Below are positions 50,901 to 60,344 of a stretch of DNA of 64,000 nt, one piece after another. The position numbers and the translations under genes were made by a program. The stretch is from Armatimonadota bacterium (GTDB taxonomy: Bacteria > Armatimonadota > HRBIN16). The stretch spans positions 1-64,000 of the forward strand of contig BPGU01000004.1 in NCBI GenBank assembly GCA_026003195.1, read 5' to 3'. The first letter of the stretch is position 1; each line of letters starts with the position of its first letter. Below the pieces are notes generated by a model. It was not told the origin of the DNA and did no database searches. It was given only the letters and a program-made list of their open reading frames with translations.

Positions 50901-51091
50901 TGGCGCAGGCATGGCATGACTGTCTGCACAACAACCCGCAGTGGGCGCCTGCCAATGCACCGCCGCTGAAACGCCGATGGAGACTGAAGGTGTACGCACT
51001 ACCGAACGACCCGAACGCTTTGCTCCAGCGGGTGGGTAAAGATTTTCCAGACGCCTTGCGTGCCCTTCCCGTACACAGTAGACCAGAGTAA
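47960..51091 (+). CDS. Large predicted carbohydrate-active (alpha/alpha-toroid) protein
   Basis: 1043 residues, no signal peptide, behind GGGAG. Residues 1-70 (RQSLPLPVGFLQEGQSLLVS, VRRAMVTFVYTF) resemble the N-terminal beta domain of exo-rhamnogalacturonan-lyase-like (PcRGLX/YetA) proteins. Residues about 330-690 are a helical-repeat region (NPRLLEAALLWCQNFADLSI, MKEALEAQVSYASQWVHAH, KYLDEALRLFRELR, HLDAVERVLRQRI), as in six-hairpin glycosidases. Residues 730-1043 are beta-rich. Conserved-looking acidic and aromatic residues line the toroid, but I cannot point to the catalytic pair. The enzyme class (lyase or hydrolase) is inferred from fold pattern only. It lies between two dioxygenase genes. 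Confidence 0.7.
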   Translation: MDIWITPATTGRQLVRQSLPLPVGFLQEGQSLLVSDGKHSLPASVRVLTRHPRDRSVRRAMVTFVYTFESIAPVRFQLTAAPEESSSSLAFPVTVRISGERLTIAYEDGATFTAQLLAPQRSTSQRARVETIEENAHFLWQRVILPAPQWVRIIEVRADALGCVAVIAHLQRNLSGDGYAPPFGWEVRWRQAPADARLQRDTTVTPLSSTSVVHPFRDGEDSVLFAGDYRLYHPAAPFKRRGQVEAWYEDSGTLGYRYWRCTDDEKVPMQESAWRRAEFVISPAAIPSLKPTLQYPQSFRVDPQLWHELYGIEPLPKLPPELQEVLRHHHEAILRSVAAGDDWGNITGYTEGSPHGDVFGMNRLNHCAPIFEEAYRSDNPRLLEAALLWCQNFADLSIWWGAREHGGTRYNNVVAQGGTPPQGDRPFMWRSNDAVSFCTKGFDAFYLAYEETGDPRMKEALEAQVSYASQWVHAHQGECRNVGIVSDFVRLYQLTGERKYLDEALRLFRELRTRLWENNLFDQGGKPPSPDLPFFDDDATGSRYGYAKPYIIGYALAGLPALLRYARREPRLRDVVKAVSDFLAESQDPLGGWRYPHPRSSTLILSQAIEHAWQIVQADRAIGAAESHLDAVERVLRQRIWSLREKGTLLSAVRGWEWETGTVKSQQEIDALYRRFEERDFARDYEQGQVQLGASWPEGLVYFPEVLAFYLRHRPVSRLLAPPLGNEPLAKVLRRISQRETPASRHITNRQEAPAMLVTANNPNPKAFPTLAVWEDEELSPGRKLTMVAATFPNVPGFTCDSWCYESDLDFVDARALSRGRLQLRHRWRAHLQVLLVTIVTPEPGAVEFLTHLELADKRAEIPSEMPFVNLCWQVRRAPAFASKPDPYPEFVKRCFIFTAKGRTFLHETERRKIPVRPADDPYNNPPWVQMYAAAWQPLPQVSPNSWADYSPDQYTTSVIGVVSRDGRYLAALANDSATVMAQAWHDCLHNNPQWAPANAPPLKRRWRLKVYALPNDPNALLQRVGKDFPDALRALPVHSRPE

Positions 51092-51112
51092 ACTTTCCAG
51101 GAGGTGAGCGTA

Positions 51113-52024
51113 GTGAACACAACCCATCGCACCGTCATTACCGATGAAGAGCGTGATTTCTTCCTGCAGAACGGCTTCCTCGTCCTGCGCAATGTGCTTG
51201 AAGGAGAGGAGTTGCACCGCGTCCAGCAAGCCATGAGCGTTCTCACCGCCTACGGCTCCGCCGAAGTGCGCGACGACCCCGACTACATGTATGGCACGGG
51301 TCCCCAATCGGGCAAACCCGTTTTACGACGCATCGAGTATGTGATCGACAAGCGCGACGAGATGAAAGTGCTGTTAGGGCATCCTTTTATCCTGCGCTCT
51401 GTGGAGAAGCTCATGGGCACAGACCTCATCCCCACGTGGGACTCGATGGTGCTGAAGATGCCGGGCGAGGGAATCATCGTTCCCTGGCACCGAGACGCCG
51501 GCACCGAGTGTGTGGGCGACACGCCCATCTTCAATGTGGACTTTTATCTCGACGAGGCAGACGAGGATACCTGCCTGTGGGTGCTACCAGGCAGTCATCT
51601 TTGGGATGCGGAGCGAGTAGAGCAGTGGCTCTCCAGCCACAAGGAGAGCGACACCACCAAAGCCGATTTCGAAGCCTCTGGAGCCGAGCCTGTTCTCATG
51701 CAACCGGGAGATGTGCTGTTCCACAATATTCTGGTACTGCATGGTTCTCCGTACAACTTCTCCGAGAAGGTACGGCGTGTGGTGTACTACGAGTTCCGCG
51801 CGGCACATGTGGAGTACGCGCTGGGACCCCACGTTCCGGAGTACATCCCACTGAAGCAGCGGGTTTTGCTCCGATGCATAGAGAGGCGACAGCAGGCAGA
51901 CTACATCCCCAAGGATGAAGAGCCCTTCGAGTATCATCCGCCAGAACCCTTTACAGTGGACTGGCAGCCGGGCACTGAGCTACCCACCTACCGCTACCCG
52001 CACGAACAATACTGGAGAAAGTAG
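51113..52024 (+). CDS. Phytanoyl-CoA dioxygenase-family protein, second copy
   Basis: 303 residues from GTG 51113, 8 bases after AGGAGG; an earlier GTG at 51104 overlaps the ribosome site. It has the iron site HRDAG (His-x-Asp), PGEGIIVPWHRDAGTE, the strand LWVLPGSHLWD, and the distal His in HNILVLHGSPYNFSEKVRRV with a following Arg. It belongs to a different branch from the first copy: identity is low by eye, and the C-terminus is extended (YIPLKQRVLLRCIERR to the end). It follows the 1043-residue gene by 21 bases. Confidence 0.9.
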   Translation: MNTTHRTVITDEERDFFLQNGFLVLRNVLEGEELHRVQQAMSVLTAYGSAEVRDDPDYMYGTGPQSGKPVLRRIEYVIDKRDEMKVLLGHPFILRSVEKLMGTDLIPTWDSMVLKMPGEGIIVPWHRDAGTECVGDTPIFNVDFYLDEADEDTCLWVLPGSHLWDAERVEQWLSSHKESDTTKADFEASGAEPVLMQPGDVLFHNILVLHGSPYNFSEKVRRVVYYEFRAAHVEYALGPHVPEYIPLKQRVLLRCIERRQQADYIPKDEEPFEYHPPEPFTVDWQPGTELPTYRYPHEQYWRK

Positions 52025-52029
52025 GGACT

Positions 52030-52494
52030 GTGATGGAGAACCGGACATTGCACTTCACAGCCCCAATAGTTCAGCAAGGAAACAGGGCTTTTCTCGTTTT
52101 GCCAGAAGAAGTGGGCGACCGTTGGGGCAAGAGACCTCACCACTACGTGGCAGGAACCATTAGCGAACGCAAGGTACGCGGGCGCACGGAGGTATGGAAC
52201 GGACAATACATCCTGCCTCTGGGTCCGACGTGGCTTCGAGATAACGAGGTTCAGGTGGGCACGAACGTAGAATGTGTGCTTTGCCTGGAAAGCCCCGTGA
52301 TAGAGGAGCTCGCCGACGATATTGCCAGCGCACTCGAGGCGGAGCCGCAGGCGAAGGCGTTTTTCGAGGAGATAGCGCCGTTCTACCGCAAAAACTACCT
52401 GCGCTGGATAGAGGATGCCAAAAGCCCTGAAACGCGCGCCGGGCGTATCGCGGAGGTGGTACAGCTGCTGAAAGAGGGACGCAGGCAGAGGTAG
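52030..52494 (+). CDS. YdeI/OmdA-like DUF1905 protein
   Basis: 154 residues starting GTG 52030 or ATG 52033. An N-terminal DUF1905 beta barrel (HYVAGTISERKVRGRTEVWN, GTNVECVLCLE) is followed by a helical OmdA/bacteriocin-protection tail. The tail contains EAEPQAKAFFEEIAPFYRKN, YLRWIEDAKSPETRAGRIAE and VVQLL. The family is widespread with poorly known function (E. coli YdeI-type stress-linked). It is 5 bases after the dioxygenase, at the end of the operon. Confidence 0.85.
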   Translation: MMENRTLHFTAPIVQQGNRAFLVLPEEVGDRWGKRPHHYVAGTISERKVRGRTEVWNGQYILPLGPTWLRDNEVQVGTNVECVLCLESPVIEELADDIASALEAEPQAKAFFEEIAPFYRKNYLRWIEDAKSPETRAGRIAEVVQLLKEGRRQR

Positions 52495-52497
52495 TTT

Positions 52498-52815
52498 TTA
52501 CCTCTGCTTCTGCCTGTCCCTTTGCCATAAATGATGGGCTACCAGAGCTTGAAGCAAGGTGAAAAGTACCAGCATGATGCTGTTGAGCACATAAGCGGAG
52601 ATAAAGAAACCGGTGAGGCGACGGATCAGCAGGATCAACACCAGTCCGAACAGCACGTTCGCGCCGTACACCAGTATCCAGCAGCCGATAAACTCCAGCG
52701 CCCCCTGTATCGCCCGCACCACGTCCTGGCGCTGGAGGTGCCATCTCCGCCTCGCGTAAAAGTAACCGACGAGGGAACTGAACAATATCAGCAGGGGTAC
52801 GTACAGTTTATCCAT
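52498..52815 (-). CDS. Small three-helix membrane protein
   Basis: 105 residues: hydrophobic segments at about 4-20, 42-65 and 72-95, with basic loops (YARRRWHLQRQD) and a basic C-terminus (WQRDRQKQR). No family was recognised. Its start at 52815 almost touches the stop of the YdcF-like gene at 52817, so the two are co-translated. It may assist that protein. Confidence 0.7.
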   Translation of the reverse strand: MDKLYVPLLILFSSLVGYFYARRRWHLQRQDVVRAIQGALEFIGCWILVYGANVLFGLVLILLIRRLTGFFISAYVLNSIMLVLFTLLQALVAHHLWQRDRQKQR

Positions 52816-52816
52816 C

Positions 52817-53494
52817 TCACTCGCCAGCGCGATAGAGCCACCGCCCCATCGCTTCGCGTAACGTATACCACATCAGCTCCAGACGCCCATCCGTTCCGTC
52901 GGTGTGCACCGGCATATCGTCTGCAGCCACGGGAAACACCTTGAGACCATATCGTTCGAATCGCGGCACCGCACGAGACAGATGGAGCGAGTTGCTCACC
53001 AGCAAGATACTCTTCGCACCACGCTGCTTCAGCCTGGTAGCGATGTTCTGCGCCTCTTCGGCGGTCGTCTGGGCGTGTGGCTCCAGCAAGATAGCCTTTT
53101 CCGGTACGCGCAGCTGGCGAGCGAGGGAAGCCCGTACCTCTGCCTCCACCGGAGACCCCTCGTATGAGGTGCCAGAGAAGACGATCGTCGGCGCCAGTCC
53201 ACGATAATATAACACGATACCCTGCACCGCTCGTCGCAGGGAGGGACCGCTCAGCGTACCGTCCCGATGGACGCTGGCACCCAGCACCACAATCGCGTCG
53301 GCGGGCTGCACCCGGGAGGAGGTTGCCAGCGCGCGGGCGAGCACGTTGGGCAGGGGTGTGTACGCGCTGAGCAGCACCCCCAGCACGCCCAGCAAGCCGA
53401 GAAGACGCAGCAGATTTGCGAAAAGAGTATGTTGCCCCATGGGTGTGAACCATTGTTCCATGCGGACAAGGGGTATTCCTGCTATGGAAGCCAT
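52817..53494 (-). CDS. YdcF/ElyC-like DUF218 protein
   Basis: 225 residues with an N-terminal membrane anchor (about 25-45). The DUF218 core is DAIVVLGASVHRDGTLSGPS, RAVQGIVLYYRGLAPTIVFS, EKAILLEPHAQTTAEEAQNI and SILLVSNSLHLSRAVPRFER. Family members SanA, ElyC and YdcF act in envelope integrity and polysaccharide or enterobacterial-common-antigen metabolism. It overlaps the DUF429 gene by 13 bases. Confidence 0.88.
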   Translation of the reverse strand: MASIAGIPLVRMEQWFTPMGQHTLFANLLRLLGLLGVLGVLLSAYTPLPNVLARALATSSRVQPADAIVVLGASVHRDGTLSGPSLRRAVQGIVLYYRGLAPTIVFSGTSYEGSPVEAEVRASLARQLRVPEKAILLEPHAQTTAEEAQNIATRLKQRGAKSILLVSNSLHLSRAVPRFERYGLKVFPVAADDMPVHTDGTDGRLELMWYTLREAMGRWLYRAGE

Positions 53495-54186
53495 ATCGTG
53501 CCCGTACTCTCCTCGCCCACCACCTCACCGCCGTGCATCCACGCCCGAGCCGCCAGCCATGCGCAGAAGAGGGCGTCTACCCTGTCCTCGAACCGCTTCA
53601 GCTCGGCGGCGGTTTCAGGGACGGGATTCAACCAGTCTGGCAAGCGGAGAGGAGGATGTGGCAGACACCCCAGTAACTCGATATATCGCTGCATCTGCTC
53701 CCGACGATATGCGAGGCTCCTGCCCGGTCGCGCCTTGTATTGCAGGACGCGGGGCAAATCGAACAGCCTCACCATCGCCGCATGAGGGTACACTTCAAAG
53801 GCGACACGACAGTACTGGCGTCGCGGAGGGGCGAGCATCACCTGCACCCCCAGCTTCTCCGCCAGCAGGGTGCACAACCTTTCTCCACGCGGCGGGTCTC
53901 CCAGCAGTTGTCGATTTGCCGGATGACATGTCGCATGGCAGCGGGCAAACCGCCTGCGCATCTCCCTCTCCACAGGGCGTTCCCCGCTGAAGTTGGGCAC
54001 TATCAGCGGCGCATCGATGGCGATGACCAGCGTGCCGCCGTCGTCCTGCGCGGCTACCGCCTGGCAAATCTGTTCGTCGGTGACAGGTAGCTGCGCAGGC
54101 GTGACCTCGTGCAAGGCTTCTCCTTGCCAGCGCAGGATCGCCAGCCCGGAGGGGTTGCGGTTGCCCCAGGCGAGGTCTATCCCCAT
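53482..54186 (-). CDS. DUF429-family protein
   Basis: 234 residues from 54186 (MGIDLAWGNRNPSGLAI). The opening MGIDLAWG, VIAIDAPLIVPN, the REMRRRFARCHATCHPANR segment and VAFEVYPHAAMVRLF are those of the DUF429 family (RNase-H-like fold, predicted nuclease). The terminal region EDRVDALFCAWLAAR carries the late acidic residue. Substrate and role are unproven. It sits between the MFS transporter and YdcF genes in one minus-strand run. Confidence 0.85.
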   Translation of the reverse strand: MGIDLAWGNRNPSGLAILRWQGEALHEVTPAQLPVTDEQICQAVAAQDDGGTLVIAIDAPLIVPNFSGERPVEREMRRRFARCHATCHPANRQLLGDPPRGERLCTLLAEKLGVQVMLAPPRRQYCRVAFEVYPHAAMVRLFDLPRVLQYKARPGRSLAYRREQMQRYIELLGCLPHPPLRLPDWLNPVPETAAELKRFEDRVDALFCAWLAARAWMHGGEVVGEESTGTIWLP

Positions 54187-54211
54187 CAAATGTGTTGTCC
54201 CATTGTGAGGT

Positions 54212-55477
54212 CTATTCGTGTGCGTAGCTTGCCTGTGGTGTAATGCCTCCATCCCTTTCTCTAATATACCGAATCACCACCGTACCGATTGCCCAGTACA
54301 CCATCGCCAGCACCATCAGCGCACGATACCCCACGCCCATCTGCACCTGCGTATTGATGGTGTAAGCAATCGGTCCGGCGATTAAAGGAGCGATCACCTG
54401 CGGCAGGGTGTCTGCGATTCCCCACACGCCCATATACTTTGCCGGAGCCTCTTCCGGCAACAGGTTGCACGCTAACGCCCAGTCCACCGCCTGAAACACG
54501 CCGAATCCTGCCCCAAAGATACCTACTGCGATATATACTATCGTCAGGTCTTCGGCGAAAAGAAAACCCATGCCTGCCACCAGACAGATGAGGCAGGAGA
54601 GAGCCAATATGAGACGCTTGCTGTAGCGGTCGGCGAGCTTGCCTGCGGGAATCGTGCCGAAAATGCCGGTCAAGGTGGAGAGTATCATGAAGTTGGTAAT
54701 GAGCTGGAACGCTTCCTCGCGGTAGCCTAACGTGTCACGCAGGTAGTATAGCAAGCAGAAGTTCACCGTGTAGATGCCCATCATGATAGCCAACCGGCTG
54801 AGCAGCAACCAGACGAAGCTGGGATACGGCTTGAGCGGCACGCGGTAGCTGGAGACTATCGCTTCGCGCAGGGTGGGCGAGTTGCCGGTATACGGCTCTT
54901 CGCGGATGAGCCACACATTGAGCAGCATGAAGGCGTTGAGGAAGAGAGCAAACAGCACCATGAGCCAGAATAGCCCTCGCTCAGAACCCAGCAGCAGGCT
55001 GGCGGCAAAGGGTCCACCGATGCGCCCCAGCAGGGTGCAGATGCCCATCCAGGCGGAGGCGGTTCCATGATACTGCCAGGGGATGCGGTCGGGAATCAGA
55101 GCCTGATAGGGTCCGTTGGCCACATTCAGAAAAAACTGAATCACAATGTACACGCCCAGCAGTGTCCACGCGGTGCGCGCCAAGGGAAAAGCGAACAGTG
55201 CCACAGTGGTCAGTAGCGTGCCCACTATCAGGTAGGGGCGTCTGCGTCCCATACGGTGGCGGCTGCGGTCGCTGATGGCGCCAAACAGTATCTGCGTGGC
55301 GGAAGCCACAAACGCACCGATACTGGTAATGACCGCCAGCACGCGATCTTTCTCGTGCGAGCCGACCAGCTGCTCCACCCGGTCGGGTAGAACCAGTATC
55401 AGCACCGCTCCCCAGAAAAAAGAGAGCGCGAACCAGAAGAGGCTAATCCCCAGATAATCGCGCAAGGTGGGTTTCAT
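54212..55477 (-). CDS. MFS transporter of the GPH/sugar-cation type
   Basis: 421 residues with twelve predicted helices. The loop 2-3 motif FGAISDRSRHRMGRRRPYLI is the expanded GRR/PYL signature shared by GPH-type and plant-sucrose-type symporters. GKLADRYSKRLILALSC is the matching loop in the C-terminal half. It probably imports a sugar or glycoside with a cation. No clear ribosome site supports the start (MKPTLRDYLGISLFWF), so it is chosen by sequence. It opens the minus-strand run with DUF429, YdcF and the small membrane protein. Confidence 0.88.
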   Translation of the reverse strand: MKPTLRDYLGISLFWFALSFFWGAVLILVLPDRVEQLVGSHEKDRVLAVITSIGAFVASATQILFGAISDRSRHRMGRRRPYLIVGTLLTTVALFAFPLARTAWTLLGVYIVIQFFLNVANGPYQALIPDRIPWQYHGTASAWMGICTLLGRIGGPFAASLLLGSERGLFWLMVLFALFLNAFMLLNVWLIREEPYTGNSPTLREAIVSSYRVPLKPYPSFVWLLLSRLAIMMGIYTVNFCLLYYLRDTLGYREEAFQLITNFMILSTLTGIFGTIPAGKLADRYSKRLILALSCLICLVAGMGFLFAEDLTIVYIAVGIFGAGFGVFQAVDWALACNLLPEEAPAKYMGVWGIADTLPQVIAPLIAGPIAYTINTQVQMGVGYRALMVLAMVYWAIGTVVIRYIRERDGGITPQASYAHE

Positions 55478-55661
55478 CAACTGATGCAATTCGATACATG
55501 GAGGCGAAATTACCTGCTACTGCAGAGGTTTTCCATCCCCCTCGTGGGCGCAGGAAACTGCTTTGCTCCTGCGTCGTACACACAGGGGTTCACGCAGGGC
55601 ATAGCTTCGCGGCTCGCAAGGACACAGAAGACGCGCGCGACTCGAGGTGCGAACCCCTCCC

Positions 55662-56588
55662 CTATATTCCCAATAGCGTCACCACCACTGGCAGTACCAT
55701 GATGGTACACAGCGTACCCACCACAATCACCAGCGTTGCCAGCTGATGGTCACAGCCGTAGCGTTCGGTAATCACCGCGTTCACCATCGCGCTGGGCATC
55801 GCAGACTGTGTGACCGCGACCAGCCGGGCGATGCCCTGCACCTCCATCCATCCCGTCGCCAGCCACATCAAGTATGGGAACAACGCCATCTTGGTGAGCA
55901 AGATAAGCACTACCGGCAGGTAGTAGCGGTTTGCCCGCAAGTGTGCGGGTTCCAGCATCAGCCCCAGCGATAACAACACCAGCGGCACCGTCGCACCTGC
56001 TACCAGTTGCGCCGCATGGGTGATAAATGAAGGTACGGGTATCTGTAAAGCGTTAATCATCAGGGTTGCAATCAACACGAGGAAGGTGGGAGTGGTAAAG
56101 AAGCTCATCATCTCACGCCAGTTGGTCTCATACTTGCTACCATAATGCATGGCGACCGCTACCCCGACGGTATATACGGGCAGAGCCATGCTAAACTGGT
56201 CATACACCACTGCCGCTGCCATCGCGCCTTCGGTCTTTCCGAAAATCGCCTGCACGACAGGATACCCCAAAAAGCCCGTGTTTCCGTATACAGCGGTCAG
56301 CAAAAAGGTTCCCAGCACGGGGCGAGGAAAGCGAAGCATACGGGCGGGCACCCACAACAGCGCCATCACGACCACCTGCAGGATACCGAACAGCCACGCG
56401 GCATGAACCATATCCGCAGTCACCCGCTGGCGATACAGGGCGTGGAAAACAAAAGCGGGCAGGGTCACATCCAGAATCAGGCGGTTAATGACGCCTGTAT
56501 CGGTGTCGCGCAAGATACCCCGCCGCTTCAGCAGGTAACCGGTGAACAGTACCAGAAACAGCGACAGCACTACCTGAAAAACATCCAA
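55662..56588 (-). CDS. AEC-family (auxin efflux carrier-like) transporter
   Basis: 308 residues with ten predicted helices in two five-helix halves, starting TTG 56588 close behind GGAGG in the end of pyrG. Family-typical segments are LILDVTLPAFVFHALY (broken helix with Pro), YGNTGFLGYPVVQAIFG and a matching second-half VTQSAMPSAMVNAVI. Bacterial AEC proteins export or import organic acids such as malate. It lies 4 bases downstream of pyrG, so is probably co-transcribed. Confidence 0.9.
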   Translation of the reverse strand: MDVFQVVLSLFLVLFTGYLLKRRGILRDTDTGVINRLILDVTLPAFVFHALYRQRVTADMVHAAWLFGILQVVVMALLWVPARMLRFPRPVLGTFLLTAVYGNTGFLGYPVVQAIFGKTEGAMAAAVVYDQFSMALPVYTVGVAVAMHYGSKYETNWREMMSFFTTPTFLVLIATLMINALQIPVPSFITHAAQLVAGATVPLVLLSLGLMLEPAHLRANRYYLPVVLILLTKMALFPYLMWLATGWMEVQGIARLVAVTQSAMPSAMVNAVITERYGCDHQLATLVIVVGTLCTIMVLPVVVTLLGI

Positions 56589-56591
56589 GAG

Positions 56592-58655
<2,064 letters not shown>

Positions 58656-59529
58656 TTATCGGTACTCAGGTACCTGCCAGCAGTTCTGCTGCCAACCGCG
58701 CAGCACGTTCGGGTCTACGCCAACCCACCACTCCCACAGATAGTCGTCCGGCGGAGTGTCACCCGGGTTCCACCGTAACGCACCGAAGGTGGCGCATACC
58801 TTGATGGCTTTGGCATGACCATCCAGGAACGTCCAGTTACTCACCCCGTTGTGGCTGGTGAACCAGCCCTTATTGTTGTCGAACCAGATGCGCCAACCAT
58901 CTACGCACCAGGTGCCCAGGTCATGGAAGTACTCGCGCGACTCCAGCACCTGGATCAGCGTTGCCGGGCGCGGAATGGACGACATCTTCACGGGGTTGGG
59001 CAACCAGCCGGACACGATCCATCCGTTCCACTAGCCAACAGTACCCCGATGTGCCCAGCTGTTCGCTCCCGCGTACGAGCGCCTCCAGCCATGGTAATGT
59101 TCCAGAGTGGTCTCCTCGGGAGGGGGTAATGGATTCACTCCGTCATGCAGCCCGCTGTTGGCATCATCCTCCCCAGCGAGAGCACTGCCAGTTCTAGATA
59201 GGCTCGTTGGGGCGCTCGTAGGATGGGCAAAGCGAGATGCCCGTGTTTTTGATGTAAGGCTGTATTGCCCAGCGCCACGAGTAGCAGGATGTCCTGCCGT
59301 TAGGCGCGCGCGCAGGCATCCAGCCGGGATAGGGCAGGCAGTCGTCGTAGTCCTGGGTGTACTGCAGGATGCCCAGAGCAATCTGCTTCATGTTAGACAG
59401 ACAAGATGTCTTGTTCGCCTGTTCACGGGCACGTTCAAACACGGGGAACAGGATCGCCGCCAGAATCGCGATAATCGCGATGACAACTAGCAGCTCAATC
59501 AGTGTAAAACCTCGCGAGATTTGTCGCAT
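58656..59529 (-). pseudogene. DUF1559 prepilin-type protein, frameshifted and interrupted
   Basis: The start at 59529 follows AGGGAGG. The N-terminus [20 protein letters not shown] is a class type-IV-pilin-like signal with the GFTLIE cleavage site, then [14 protein letters not shown] and [20 protein letters not shown] of DUF1559. The frame ends at a TAG (59194-59196) after [11 protein letters not shown]. Homologous sequence resumes in another frame (TTLEHYHGWRRSYAGANSW), hits an in-frame TAG at 59031-59033, and continues (PRPATLIQVLESREYF, NWTFLDGHAKAIK) to 58656. The DGHAK motif and C-terminal tail are intact. It has at least one frameshift and one nonsense mutation, so it is very likely a pseudogene. 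Confidence 0.82.
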
Positions 59530-59826
59530 CTCTTGCACCCTCCCTTTTGATATCTGTGCACAGTAAGAACACAACGAAATGTGATACAATCACTCTTTTC
59601 GCTCCCCAGTGCCTTCGCATCACCCCCTCTCGGGCGCAGTTGTTTTTTTCCTTGCTCGCCAAATGGCTTCCAAAGGCTATAAAGACTTGCAACTTTCAGG
59701 AGCGGAACCGTTTACACTTCCATCATAGCACTCTATGTTCAAAAATGCAATATCGCATACTCTACAGCAGCATTCCCCTGGGGAAAGCGCGTCTTCCAGA
59801 AGATGGAGGTCATCAAGAGGAAACAA

Positions 59827-60342
59827 TTAGGGGGTGTTCTGGCGTACTGCCACTGGCTCACTCAGGTCTACATGCTCCCCGATGGTGTCTATCCGCTTGC
59901 CTTCTACCAGGATAACCACCTTCTCGATGTCGGAAAACTGCGCCAGGGTCTTGCACAGACTTTCCACTATCCACGCCTCGGTGGTGGAACCTCCGGGAAA
60001 GTTGTCTATCAGCTCGCGGCTGAAGTCCACTTCCGCCAGTCCATCCTTCACACTCACCCGTAGCAGGCGTGTTCCCTGCGGGAAGGGGGTGTCGCGGGTA
60101 ATCAACAGATGTTCTAAGGCGATGCGCAGAGGGTCCTCGCCTTCGCCCACAGGCACGGGCTTTGCCTCCCACTCGGTGCGTGCGCCCACAAAATGCGGCA
60201 CATAAACCACCACCGACGGCTTGGTAGTGACCCCAGCAGGTCGGGGTGACAGAGCCGGGCGGCGGCTGGTGTACCAGTAGCTCAGCCCAAAAGCGAGTAT
60301 CCCCAGCAGTGTCACCACCAGTATCCAGCGTATTCCTCTCAT
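59827..60342 (-). CDS. GerMN-domain lipoprotein-like or anchored protein
   Basis: 171 residues with an N-terminal membrane helix (7-24). The GerMN (sporulation/spore germination) fold follows: VVVYVPHFVGARTEWEAKPV, DPLRIALEHLLITRDTPFPQ, VKDGLAEVDFSREL and IVESLCKTLAQFSDIEKVVI. In non-spore formers such domains are envelope-associated and often travel with amidases. It starts 3 bases after the N-acetylmuramoyl-L-alanine amidase stop, so the two are probably translated together. No lipobox Cys is seen. Confidence 0.88.
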   Translation of the reverse strand: MRGIRWILVVTLLGILAFGLSYWYTSRRPALSPRPAGVTTKPSVVVYVPHFVGARTEWEAKPVPVGEGEDPLRIALEHLLITRDTPFPQGTRLLRVSVKDGLAEVDFSRELIDNFPGGSTTEAWIVESLCKTLAQFSDIEKVVILVEGKRIDTIGEHVDLSEPVAVRQNTP

Positions 60343-60344
60343 CG

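Noticed and set aside
55490-55661. Possible small plus-strand gene before the AEC gene
   Set aside because: Short, no domain, no ribosome site, and it contains a hairpin (CGCAGGA/TCCTGCG). Treated as non-coding.
59031-59033. TAG at 59031-59033 as programmed read-through or recoded amber
   Set aside because: A separate frameshift is also needed upstream, and continuing the first frame past its own TAG quickly meets TGA. Decay is simpler.
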